From positions 1 through 38,282 of the forward strand of contig CAINVV010000070.1 in NCBI GenBank assembly GCA_903854235.1: 38,282 nt of DNA. The letters run 5' to 3'. The position numbers were made by a program, and so were the translations under genes. Every line of letters starts with the position of its first letter. Position 1 is the stretch's first letter. This document shows, piece by piece, positions 27,115-36,256 of this stretch. This DNA is from an uncultured Bacteroidia bacterium. Its GTDB lineage: Bacteria; Bacteroidota; Bacteroidia; Bacteroidales; Prolixibacteraceae. Under the pieces are notes generated by a model, which worked only from the letters and a program-made list of their open reading frames with translations, had not been told where the DNA came from and did not search any database.

Positions 27115-29787
27115 TTAAAAGGTGAAATGGTAACTCCCGGCAGGTAATTGCAATTTTAACACGTTAGGTTCGTCAGTGATTACTTTGATAAAGCTGTTTT
27201 TATCGAGCGTTTGACCATTTTCAAGCACCATTCTGGCAGGGAGCAGCAGCGTTGCACTGCTGTTTGCAGGGATGGTGACAAAATAGCTGGTCTGCTCCTT
27301 TGATCTGGTCCATTTTGAAATGATCGTCCCGAATGGTCCCAGATGGGAGGCTTCAAAATGGGAAAGTCCCCTAACAAAATGCGGTTCAAGAAGTACATTC
27401 TTGAACCCCGGATGGACAGGATCCGGTCGGATACCACCCAATGCCTTGAAAAACCAGGCACTTACCTCTCCAAACATAATATGGTTCAGGGATATGTCGG
27501 ACTTGGCATCGATGGGCCAGTTTTCGTACAAAGTAGTTGCTCCATTGACCATCCACCACCCCCAGGAGGGATAGGTCTCCTGCGATGCCACTTTGTAGGC
27601 AGTTTCGGCGTACCCATTTTCGCTGAGGGCATTTAGCAGGGCCTTGGTTCCAAGTAATCCAACATCCAAATGAAAGAGATCTGCTTCGACCCGTTTGGCT
27701 AGTTTGGTGGCCACGAGTGATTTTAGCTCATCCGGAACTACACCCCAGAAGAGAGGAGCTGCCAACTCCGTTTGGAGTCCTGTGGCATAGATGCCTGTGG
27801 TCGTGTTTAGGTATTTTTTGTTGATGGCATTTTTGATCTTTTCAGCCAGGGCCGAATATTTCTCAAAATCCTCAATCTTTCCCAACATTTTTGCTGTTTT
27901 GGCAAGGATAGTAGCATCCGTGAAATAGTAGCAGGAGGAGGTCAGTTCCTTGCTGGCCTTTGATTTGACGGGAATCCAGTCGCCGAGACCCCAGTCTGTC
28001 AGGTTTTCTGGACTGATCCGGTTGATGTAATCCACATATCTTTTGATGTTGTCGTAAGTGAGTCTAAGTAACCTGTTGTCGCCATAGAATTGGTACACAT
28101 TCCAGGGGATGATGGCCAGGGAGCTGGTCCAGTCGGGTCCATTGGCCCAGTCGTAACCCCATCCCGAAGTGGGAATGATGTTGGGGAGTACACCATTTGG
28201 CTGTTGTTCGTCGCGGTGGTCGGCCAGCCATTTTTCGTAGACGGTGATGCCATCGAAATTGAACAATCCCGTTTCCACGGAGATCTGTCCATCGCCGGTC
28301 CAACCATTCTTTTCCCGTTGTGGGCAATCGGTAGGATAGCCGTATAGGTTGGAAAGGTAGGAGTTGTTGGCAGCCACCCAAATTTTGTTGAGCACCGGAT
28401 TGGAACTCTCTATCTTCCCGGCAGGGGGTACATCACTGTGCATAAAATAGGCAGACACGCTGTTTTTGTTCAGTTCAATGGGTTTGCTGGAAGCTACTTC
28501 AATGTATTGAAATCCCTTGTAGTTGAAATGTGGGGAGAAGGTCTCCTCGGCACCACCCTTCAGGAGGTAAATATCGGTGCCAAAGGGATCCTTGTCGTCT
28601 GTAGGACGGTAGTGAACAGAGATGTTGGACTGATCGACCCTTCCGTTTTCATAGGCCCGCTCTCCGTGTTTGAGGACCAACTTCGTGCCCGGAAGCCCAT
28701 TGACGGTAATTTTACTCACGCCGGCAATGTTTCTTCCCAGGTTGAAAACATAAAGTGAATCGTTGAATTTTTTAAAGGATTTGGCTGCAATCTCCTCTGT
28801 AGCACGGATGGGCTGTAGTTGCTGAGCTACTATGTTTTGCGAAGGCGCGGCGGTTAGGATGGCTCTGCTCCATTTGGAATCATCGAAGCCATTTGTATTC
28901 CAACCGCTGATTTCGAGATTGGCATCCTGTTGTTCTCCGGTGTAGATGCTGTTGGAGATAATAGGACTCAAGGCCGTTTTCCAACTGGTTCCGGAGGAGA
29001 TGGTCTGGATGGAGCCATCCTGGTAAGTGATACGCAGGTCGAGGCAGAATTTTGGTCTGGCACGCCAGGGGGCCTTGTCAAAATACCATACTGCTGTGGA
29101 TTGAAGGTTAAACCAGCCATTGCCAAGCAGAATTCCCAGGGTGTTGGTTCCTTCCTGCAGATATTTTGTGACATCGTGGGTGACATAGAGTGTCCGGCGG
29201 TCGAACCTCGTGTACATGGGGTCGAGTCTGTGATCTCCCACCAATTTTCCGTTGACGTAGAGTTCGAATAGGCCGCCAACTGCAACATAAGCCCTGGCGG
29301 AAACCACTTTTTTCTTTAGTTCGATCTCTTGCCGAAAATAGGGTGCCGGTTTGAGCGCAATGTCTCTGGTGTCTGTGATCCAGGCTCCCCGCCAGTTTCG
29401 TGCTTCCATCAGACCTGTTTCGAAGGTGGAAAGGGCAATTTTTTGCTGGCCTTCTTGGTCCCAGCATCTGACCTGCCAGAAATACCTGGTAAAAGGGGTA
29501 AGTTTTGATCCGGAGTAGGTGATCAGCATACTGTCCGACTGCAGCCTGCCAGTGTCCCAGATTTTACCTTTCCCATTGGCAACTGCCGCAGAATCGGTCC
29601 CTACCAGAATCTGGTAACTTATCTGTACAGCACCCGTCCGCTGATCATCCAACTGCCAGGATAATCTGGGATTTGGTGCATCCAGACCTACTGGATTGGT
29701 GAGATGTTCGCAAGTAAGGTTGAAGGGGCCAGTTTGTGCACTGAGCTGAAGGGTGAAAAAAAGCAAGGGCAATAGAGCAAGTCTCAT
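27115..29787 (-). CDS. Secreted alpha-L-rhamnosidase (GH78)
   Basis: Signal peptide; 'PFNLTCEHLTNPVGLDAPNPRLSWQL', 'YGYPTDCPQREKNGWTGDGQISVETGLFNFD', 'WGWWMVNGATTLYENW', 'SLNHIMFGEVSAWFFKALGGI'. Confidence 0.94.
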   Translation of the reverse strand: MRLALLPLLFFTLQLSAQTGPFNLTCEHLTNPVGLDAPNPRLSWQLDDQRTGAVQISYQILVGTDSAAVANGKGKIWDTGRLQSDSMLITYSGSKLTPFTRYFWQVRCWDQEGQQKIALSTFETGLMEARNWRGAWITDTRDIALKPAPYFRQEIELKKKVVSARAYVAVGGLFELYVNGKLVGDHRLDPMYTRFDRRTLYVTHDVTKYLQEGTNTLGILLGNGWFNLQSTAVWYFDKAPWRARPKFCLDLRITYQDGSIQTISSGTSWKTALSPIISNSIYTGEQQDANLEISGWNTNGFDDSKWSRAILTAAPSQNIVAQQLQPIRATEEIAAKSFKKFNDSLYVFNLGRNIAGVSKITVNGLPGTKLVLKHGERAYENGRVDQSNISVHYRPTDDKDPFGTDIYLLKGGAEETFSPHFNYKGFQYIEVASSKPIELNKNSVSAYFMHSDVPPAGKIESSNPVLNKIWVAANNSYLSNLYGYPTDCPQREKNGWTGDGQISVETGLFNFDGITVYEKWLADHRDEQQPNGVLPNIIPTSGWGYDWANGPDWTSSLAIIPWNVYQFYGDNRLLRLTYDNIKRYVDYINRISPENLTDWGLGDWIPVKSKASKELTSSCYYFTDATILAKTAKMLGKIEDFEKYSALAEKIKNAINKKYLNTTTGIYATGLQTELAAPLFWGVVPDELKSLVATKLAKRVEADLFHLDVGLLGTKALLNALSENGYAETAYKVASQETYPSWGWWMVNGATTLYENWPIDAKSDISLNHIMFGEVSAWFFKALGGIRPDPVHPGFKNVLLEPHFVRGLSHFEASHLGPFGTIISKWTRSKEQTSYFVTIPANSSATLLLPARMVLENGQTLDKNSFIKVITDEPNVLKLQLPAGSYHFTF

Positions 29788-29866
29788 CGTTGATCGTATG
29801 ATTTGAATATTTTGATTTAGAATTCCTTGGATTGAAAATTAACAGCTAAAACGCTTGGCCGATTCC

Positions 29867-31750
29867 CTATTCCTTCCGGATATTTACTTCCAGAATGACG
29901 GATTCAAGCGGTTTTAAAGAAAGTTTGACCTTCCCGGCACCCTTTGTCACCAGCAGATTGTATTTGTTGGTGAGGTTCAAATGATCTGTCAGGGCAAAGA
30001 TACCCTCTTTCAGGTTCCATATCTTAACCACTTTGCCGGGAATCCGGAGTTCGAAATTGGCACGATTGTCGGGGTCAAAATTGGCCACGATGATCAACTT
30101 CTGGTTGTCGCTCCAACGAAGGAAAGAGAACACTTTGTCGGAATAAAGCGCTGATATTTCGTGGTTGTAACTTTGAATCTCACCGTAAGATCCCATCAGG
30201 GCAGGAGAGGTGATGGTGAAATTCAACAGTTTTTTGTAAAAGGCTCGGAGTGATTTTTCCTCTTTGGAAAGCTGTCCACCATCGAAGGAACCCCCGTTCA
30301 TCCAGCGCTGGTGGGCCGGTACGCCTATGTAGTCGAAGATAGAGGTTCTGGTTGGTTTGCCGAAACCTGCATTTTGTGCGCCAGCTTCACCGACCTCTTG
30401 TCCAAAATATATCAAGGTAGGAGAGGTGCTGATGGTGGCCGAAACCACCATGGCGGGTTTTCCTTTTTCCGCACTCCCGGCAAATGCCGGACTGGCAAGC
30501 CTTTGTTCATCATGATTTTCCAAAAAATGGAGCATATGGTGTTCAATGTCGGCCAGATCTGACTGAACCTTGACGAGACGCTCGGCAGGAGCCTTTCCCT
30601 GGGTCACTTTTTTCAGGGTATCGTAAAACGCCACCTTGTCGTAGAGAAAATCCATCTTTCCGTTTTGAAGATAGGAGCGGTAAAGAGAGGGATTGTACAC
30701 TTCTGCCACAAGTGTGGTTTGAGGAAACTCTTTTTTCAGGTTGCTGTTGAGGTAACTCCAAAACTCTACGGGTACCATTTCTGCCATGTCGAAACGGAAA
30801 CCATCCACTCCAAATTTTAGCCAGTAAAGACAAATGTCCCTGAATTTTAGCCAGGTATTGGGAACCGTTTTATTCTGCCAGAAGGCAAAGTGATCGAGGA
30901 AGGGCTTTTGATCATACCCTGACGGAAGAGATTCAAAGTCGTTGCTTCCATCCGGACGAATTCCATAGTTGACCTTGACGGTTTCGTACCAGTCGTCGGC
31001 ACGGGGTTGAGCCATACGAGAGCCATTTCCCGTCCATTTGGCCGGATTTTCGTCAAATTTTCCATCGGCAAGCGGGTGAGGATCGCCGCCCAGTGGCTTT
31101 TCTGACAATTGCGGAACCTGGAAGGGCTTTCCCGGCAGGTAATAAAAATTGTTGTTTCTGTCGTACTCGACTGCTTTATCGTCGTTTTCGCCAAAATCCC
31201 TGATCCCTTCTGGTTTGGAGATGGAGTGATAATTTCTGGCGACGTGGTTCGGGACAATGTCGATGATCACCTTTAGCCCCTGCTCGTGTGAACGCTGAAC
31301 CAAGGCACGAAATTCCTCCAGCCGTTTGGCAGGATCGCTGGCCAGATCAGGATCCACATTGTAATAATCCTTGATGGCGTAGGGAGAGCCCGCCCGACCC
31401 TTGACGACGTCGGGATCGTCGTTGGAGATGCCGTAAGCGGTATAGTCACCGATCACATCGTGGTGCAGGACTCCTGTGAACCAAATATGGGTGACACCCA
31501 GATCGTGGATCTCTTTCAATGCTTTTGGGGTAAAATCCCGAAATTTTCCCACTCCGTTTTCCTCGATCGTTCCCCATGGTTTGTTCGTGGTATTGGTATT
31601 GCCAAACAGTCTGGTGAAAACCTGATAGATCACCATTTTATGAGCAAAACTGTCATTTTTCAGAAGGCTTTTTTGGCTGATTGGGTCATTTTTAAACCCA
31701 AATAAACAGAGCGCTGTGAGTATTAGAAGAGTGAAAATTGATTTTCTCAT
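29867..31750 (-). CDS. Secreted alpha-amylase family glycosidase (GH13)
   Basis: Catalytic motifs intact: DIVPNH, GFRFDMAE (nucleophile D), TLVAEVYNP (acid/base E), FLENHDEQR. Confidence 0.93.
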   Translation of the reverse strand: MRKSIFTLLILTALCLFGFKNDPISQKSLLKNDSFAHKMVIYQVFTRLFGNTNTTNKPWGTIEENGVGKFRDFTPKALKEIHDLGVTHIWFTGVLHHDVIGDYTAYGISNDDPDVVKGRAGSPYAIKDYYNVDPDLASDPAKRLEEFRALVQRSHEQGLKVIIDIVPNHVARNYHSISKPEGIRDFGENDDKAVEYDRNNNFYYLPGKPFQVPQLSEKPLGGDPHPLADGKFDENPAKWTGNGSRMAQPRADDWYETVKVNYGIRPDGSNDFESLPSGYDQKPFLDHFAFWQNKTVPNTWLKFRDICLYWLKFGVDGFRFDMAEMVPVEFWSYLNSNLKKEFPQTTLVAEVYNPSLYRSYLQNGKMDFLYDKVAFYDTLKKVTQGKAPAERLVKVQSDLADIEHHMLHFLENHDEQRLASPAFAGSAEKGKPAMVVSATISTSPTLIYFGQEVGEAGAQNAGFGKPTRTSIFDYIGVPAHQRWMNGGSFDGGQLSKEEKSLRAFYKKLLNFTITSPALMGSYGEIQSYNHEISALYSDKVFSFLRWSDNQKLIIVANFDPDNRANFELRIPGKVVKIWNLKEGIFALTDHLNLTNKYNLLVTKGAGKVKLSLKPLESVILEVNIRKE

Positions 31751-31814
31751 GACTATCCTTGGTATAATGTTTGGACGTTGAAACCTGGCTCGAATACGGC
31801 AATTCTTATACCAG

Positions 31815-31822
31815 CAAAGTTA
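31815..31822 (-). promoter_or_regulatory. Bacteroidota-type -7 element TAACTTTG upstream of the GH13 gene
   Basis: Perfect TAnnTTTG on the minus strand, about 65 nt upstream of the start. Confidence 0.4.
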
Positions 31823-31961
31823 AATATTAAGTTATTATTTTGGGTGGTTTTTTACGGCATTGCCGCTCTTTATTTCGTTCCGTTGCGAGTTTAAAAAGGG
31901 GGCAATTCCGTGTTGAATTTACCAATGTAGGCATCTTCTGGTTACTCAAAATTTAAATTGG

Positions 31962-31969
31962 TATCTTTG
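31962..31969 (+). promoter_or_regulatory. Bacteroidota-type -7 element TATCTTTG upstream of the Nramp gene
   Basis: Perfect TAnnTTTG ending 4 nt before the ATG at 31974. Confidence 0.4.
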
Positions 31970-31973
31970 TTTT

Positions 31974-33245
31974 ATGGAAAAGAAGGGTTCGGGCTTTTTG
32001 GACAACATTGACAGGAAGGATTACAGACCCAAGTTTGGCGGTCTGGAGATCCTTAAATACCTGGGTCCGGGACTGCTGGTGACCGTTGGGTTCATCGACC
32101 CCGGGAATTGGGCTTCCAACCTGGCTGCAGGGGCCGATTTTGGCTATCTGTTACTTTGGATGGTTACCTTTTCCACCATCATGCTGATCATGCTTCAGCA
32201 CAATGTGGCACACCTCGGCATCGCTACAGGTCTATGCTTGTCGGAAGCAACCACCAAATTCATCAAACCGGTCTGGTCGAAACCGATTCTGACCACGGCC
32301 GTGATGGCATCCGTTTCCACCTCCCTCGCAGAGGTTCTCGGGGGTGCTATTGCCTTGAATATGTTGTTTGACATTCCCATCCGGGCAGGGTCGGTGCTGG
32401 TGGTACTCTTCGTGATGATCCTGCTTTTTACCAATGGATATCGGATGATTGAGAAGTGGATTATCGCCTTCGTGTCCGTCATCGGTTTGTCATTCATCTA
32501 CGAACTTACCCTGGTGCACATCGACTGGAACAGTGCCATCCATTCCTGGGTCACGCCCTCCTTTCCGAAAGGATCGATGGTGATCATCATGAGTGTGCTC
32601 GGTGCCGTGGTGATGCCCCATAACCTTTTCCTTCACAGCGAAATCATCCAGAGCCGACAGTGGAACCTTCAAGATGAAAAAACCATCAAGAAACAGCTCA
32701 ATTACGAATTTCTGGATACCCTGATCTCGATGCTTGTGGGTTGGGCAATCAATAGCGCTATGATTCTGCTGGCGGCCGCAACTTTCTTCAAAACCGGCAC
32801 GCAGGTTACCGAGTTGCAGCAATCCCAGGGACTGCTTACACCGCTCTTGGGGGCACACGCAGGTATCGTCTTTGCCGTTGCGCTGCTCTTTGCGGGTATC
32901 GCTTCTACCATTACTTCAGGAATGGCTGCTGGATCCATTTTTTCCGGAATTTTTCAGGAACCCTACGACATCAAGGACAACCATTCGCGGCTTGGGGTTG
33001 CCATTTCCTTTGTGGTGGCACTCCTGATCATCTTTGTGATTTCGAACCCATTCAAGGGCCTTATTTATTCTCAGATGTTGCTCAGCATCCAACTTCCGAT
33101 CACCATTTTTGTACAGGTGTACCTTACCTCCTCCGAAAAGGTGATGGGCAAATACAAAAACAACAAATTTAACGTCATCAGCCTGTACCTGATTGGAGCC
33201 GTGGTGACAGCATTGAATGTGGCACTTCTGATCAGTCTAATCTGA
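31974..33245 (+). CDS. Nramp family divalent metal transporter
   Basis: TM1 'GFIDPGNWASNLAAGA' and TM6 'VVMPHNLFLHSEIIQSR' match the metal-binding motifs of Nramp/MntH. Confidence 0.94.
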   Translation: MEKKGSGFLDNIDRKDYRPKFGGLEILKYLGPGLLVTVGFIDPGNWASNLAAGADFGYLLLWMVTFSTIMLIMLQHNVAHLGIATGLCLSEATTKFIKPVWSKPILTTAVMASVSTSLAEVLGGAIALNMLFDIPIRAGSVLVVLFVMILLFTNGYRMIEKWIIAFVSVIGLSFIYELTLVHIDWNSAIHSWVTPSFPKGSMVIIMSVLGAVVMPHNLFLHSEIIQSRQWNLQDEKTIKKQLNYEFLDTLISMLVGWAINSAMILLAAATFFKTGTQVTELQQSQGLLTPLLGAHAGIVFAVALLFAGIASTITSGMAAGSIFSGIFQEPYDIKDNHSRLGVAISFVVALLIIFVISNPFKGLIYSQMLLSIQLPITIFVQVYLTSSEKVMGKYKNNKFNVISLYLIGAVVTALNVALLISLI

Positions 33246-33344
33246 TTTTGGATTTTCGATTTTTGGAGGAGGGGACTTATCAGAATGAATGAGCGATCCC
33301 GGCATTCAGATTTCATCGCAAAGATGTAACAACCGACCTAAAAT

Positions 33345-34967
33345 TTACTGGTTTTTCAAAATCAGATACTGAAAGGGGTTCAAGGTGATGGAACTTTGGA
33401 AGTAGAAACTTCCGTTGTTCAGGACATTCGTCCAGGTGGTTGAAACCAAACTTCCGGGTACGGGATAATCTATGATCTGGTTTCTGGTATTGACCAGGAT
33501 CAGCACATTTTCATTCTGGTATTTTCTTGAAAATGCCAGAACATCGTTGTGACCAAAAGTTTGAAGGGTTCCTTTTCTCAAGACGGCGGAGGAGTTGTAA
33601 AATCCCAATAGTCGTTTGTAGGCACTTGCCATGTCAGGATTTAGGCTCCAGTTAATGGGTTTTTGTGTGGTGTAGGCCAGCGGACTCGAAACTCCGGCTT
33701 CCTGCCCGCAATAAATCAGGGGTGCTCCCTGTAGACAGATGGCCACCACCGAGGCCGCAAGTGCCCCTGGTTTACCTCCGAACAATTCGACAGGCGTGAG
33801 GGTCCCCGATTCGTCGTGATTGGTCGTAAACCGAAGCTTTCGTTGTGTGCCTGAAAGTACTGCATTCTCGGCACTATTGGTCGTAAAGAGAGCAGAAGCA
33901 TTGTTTTTGTTGACGAAGACATTTTTTAGGGTAGCCAGAAAATCCCAGGCATAATTCATCTGAAAACCGGCTAAAAAGTGATCACTTCTGGATCCTTCAG
34001 CCAGCAAGATTAAGTTGCGGCTCTTCATCGCATGTAGGGAGTCGATAGCCTGCTTCCAAAAATCGTAGGGTACATAATCTGCAGCATCACATCTGAATCC
34101 GTCGATGTTGGCAATGAGGGTCCAGTATTTCATGGCACTGATCATGGCCAGTCGCATCTCTGCATTGTCGAAATTCAGGTCGGCCACATCCGTCCAGTTG
34201 GTACCTGCCGGGCTGATGATATTCCCACCGGCATCCTGCGTGTACCACGATTTATTGACCATCCACAAGTTGTCCCACGACGTGTGATTCCCCACCCAGT
34301 CCAGGATGACGGCCATATTTCTGCTGTGGGCCTGTGAAACCAGGGTTTGCAAGTCGTTCAGGGTACCAAAACTGGGATTCACTTCCCGGTAATTCATAAC
34401 ACAATAGGGAGAACCGAATGATTTTACTTTCCCAAGCGGATAAATCGGCATCAGCCAAATGGTATTAATTCCGAGGGATTTGATGGAATCAAGCCTGTCG
34501 ACGATGCCACTTAAATTGCCATTTTTGCTAAAGGCCCCGATGTTTATTTCATACATCACCACCTCTTCTGTGGAGGGAATTTGCTGGAAGGGGGTGTCGT
34601 ATTGGGCAGATTTCGGATAAACCGTAAGTGCCTTGCTCGCGACAGATGTAGCATGATCGATTGCTGTCGCAGTAAGCGTGACCGTAAAACCTGAGGTCGC
34701 AGAATTGGCCGGATTGGTGAAGGTGTGGACAGGGTCCTTGTCCGTGGAAGTAGTATGGTCGCCAAAATACCAGATATAACTGGAGCCGTTGAGGGTCGCA
34801 TTGATGAATTTAACAGTCACCGGACTATCTCCAATGGACTTGTCGACATTAAATGCAGCGGATACCTGAAGGGCAGTTGTAGTCGGATTGTTTTTCTGGC
34901 ATCCGGTCATAATCGCCATGAATGAAATCAGTAGGAATAGATATAGAATGGTTTTCCTGTTGGTCAT
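33345..34967 (-). CDS. PKD-domain GH13 alpha-amylase lipoprotein
   Basis: Start likely the second Met (MTNRKTILYLFLLISFMAIMTGC, lipobox). PKD-like 'YIWYFGDHTTSTDKDPVHTF'. GH13 'DWVGNHTSW', 'DGFRCDAADYVP', 'LLAEGSR', 'TTNHDESGT'. Confidence 0.92.
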   Translation of the reverse strand: MTNRKTILYLFLLISFMAIMTGCQKNNPTTTALQVSAAFNVDKSIGDSPVTVKFINATLNGSSYIWYFGDHTTSTDKDPVHTFTNPANSATSGFTVTLTATAIDHATSVASKALTVYPKSAQYDTPFQQIPSTEEVVMYEINIGAFSKNGNLSGIVDRLDSIKSLGINTIWLMPIYPLGKVKSFGSPYCVMNYREVNPSFGTLNDLQTLVSQAHSRNMAVILDWVGNHTSWDNLWMVNKSWYTQDAGGNIISPAGTNWTDVADLNFDNAEMRLAMISAMKYWTLIANIDGFRCDAADYVPYDFWKQAIDSLHAMKSRNLILLAEGSRSDHFLAGFQMNYAWDFLATLKNVFVNKNNASALFTTNSAENAVLSGTQRKLRFTTNHDESGTLTPVELFGGKPGALAASVVAICLQGAPLIYCGQEAGVSSPLAYTTQKPINWSLNPDMASAYKRLLGFYNSSAVLRKGTLQTFGHNDVLAFSRKYQNENVLILVNTRNQIIDYPVPGSLVSTTWTNVLNNGSFYFQSSITLNPFQYLILKNQ

Positions 34968-35050
34968 TAGAGGAAGATTGGTCATTTATTGTTTTACAAA
35001 AAAGGCGTTGATAGATACATCTGCAAATACTTCCCCCTTCGGCCCTTCGG

Positions 35051-35077
35051 CTTCGCTCAGGGACCACTTCGCTCAGG
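35051..35077. repeat. Two CTTCGCTCAGG units (CCTGAGCGAAG on the minus strand)
   Basis: CTTCGCTCAGG at 35051-35061 and 35067-35077 in the 3' flank of the nitroreductase-like gene. Confidence 0.6.
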
Positions 35078-35082
35078 ACACC

Positions 35083-35186
35083 GTCTCTTAGTCTTCCTAG
35101 TCTCTTAGTCTCCCAGTCTCCCAGTCTCTTAGTCTCCTAGTCTCCTAGTCCCCTAGTCCCCCAGTCCTCCTAGTCCTCCTAGTCCT
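35083..35186 (-). repeat. Degenerate 8-9 nt tandem array (GACTAGGA) overlapping the nitroreductase-like stop codon
   Basis: Plus strand has 13 GTC-anchored units: GTCTCTTA GTCTTCCTA GTCTCTTA GTCTCCCA GTCTCCCA GTCTCTTA GTCTCCTA GTCTCCTA GTCCCCTA GTCCCCCA GTCCTCCTA GTCCTCCTA GTC. Confidence 0.9.
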
Positions 35187-35817
35187 TCCTATATGCTACC
35201 AGGTTATTGATCAACGGATATTGAGTCGGTTTCAGTTTCAGGATTTCACGCAGTTTTGGCACATCCATCGTGACTCGGGGATGGGTCGCAAAACCGGTTC
35301 CGGCACAAAAGAGGGCAATGTTCTGGGAGATGATACCCGCATCCAGGGCTGCCCAGCTGAGTTTCAGGGAATCTGAACCTGACTTGAACCGGGAAATGTC
35401 GGAAACGAGTACACAGAAGAGGGGAGCGCCTGCAAAATTCTCCTGCCTACCGGCCACCTGTTGTCTAAAGTCGCCGGCTGCGATCAAATCGAGTTGGTGT
35501 TTTTTGGCGTCGTAGAGGTAGAATCCCTTTTTCAGGGCAACATAAATATCCACATCCTGGGAATTCATCGCAGAAGGAGCGGTTCGCTTGCCCAATTCGG
35601 GCCGATTGATGCCGTCGGCAGCCCACAAAAGGTCTGAAAGATCCTGCAGTTTGAGGCTTACGGTATCAAATTTGCTTTGAGAGGATCTCTCTGCGAAGGC
35701 TTTCATCACATTTACACCCCTGCTGGTGTCGGGTTTATTCAATACAATGGCAGGTGTCTGCGCCAGTAACGAAGCTGTCAGCAAACAGAAACAAAAACTG
35801 AAGAGGTATTTTTTCAT
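35179..35817 (-). CDS. Exported nitroreductase/SagB-like flavoprotein
   Basis: Signal peptide MKKYLFSFCFCLLTASLLAQ; 'LSDLLWAADGINRPELGKRTAPSAMNSQDVDIYVALKKGFYLYD', 'WAALDAGIISQNIALFCAGTGFATHPR'. Confidence 0.85.
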   Translation of the reverse strand: MKKYLFSFCFCLLTASLLAQTPAIVLNKPDTSRGVNVMKAFAERSSQSKFDTVSLKLQDLSDLLWAADGINRPELGKRTAPSAMNSQDVDIYVALKKGFYLYDAKKHQLDLIAAGDFRQQVAGRQENFAGAPLFCVLVSDISRFKSGSDSLKLSWAALDAGIISQNIALFCAGTGFATHPRVTMDVPKLREILKLKPTQYPLINNLVAYRKD

Positions 35818-35829
35818 GGCATTTTTATG

Positions 35830-36246
35830 TTAAAGATTCGGATGGAAAAGATTGCTGGTGGTTATTTCGATGCGGTTGTTTTCCGGATCTAAAATTACAA
35901 ATTCGTAGTAACAATCCCCTGTTGTTCTGGGTCCGTCGACTATTTTTATTCCATCAGAGGCAAACCAGCCGGCCAATTCGTCGACCTCCTTAATGCTGAT
36001 GGCTTCGAAGGCCAGGTGGATCAGTCCACGGTACTGACTTCCGACCATGTCATTTCTGTTTTCAGGAATACCCGCTTTTTTCATCAGCTCCAATCTGGCA
36101 CCCTGGTCGAATGTCAGGAAATAGCTTTCGTATTGTTTGGCCTGGTTACCATATTTATCGCCGCATTTTCCCCCGAAATATTTGACGTAAAAATCCTTCA
36201 TGGCTTCCAGATCGTCGGTCCAGATGGCGGCATGTTCGAGCTTCAT
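35830..36246 (-). CDS. VOC family (glyoxalase/bleomycin resistance-like) protein
   Basis: 'LEHAAIWTDDLEAMKDFYVKYFGGKCGDKYGN...YYEFVILDPENNRIEITTS'. Confidence 0.9.
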   Translation of the reverse strand: MKLEHAAIWTDDLEAMKDFYVKYFGGKCGDKYGNQAKQYESYFLTFDQGARLELMKKAGIPENRNDMVGSQYRGLIHLAFEAISIKEVDELAGWFASDGIKIVDGPRTTGDCYYEFVILDPENNRIEITTSNLFHPNL

Positions 36247-36256
36247 GAATTCACTA

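Noticed and set aside
35083-35186. Possible CRISPR array
   Set aside because: Units are only 8-9 nt with no spacers; it is a degenerate tandem repeat.
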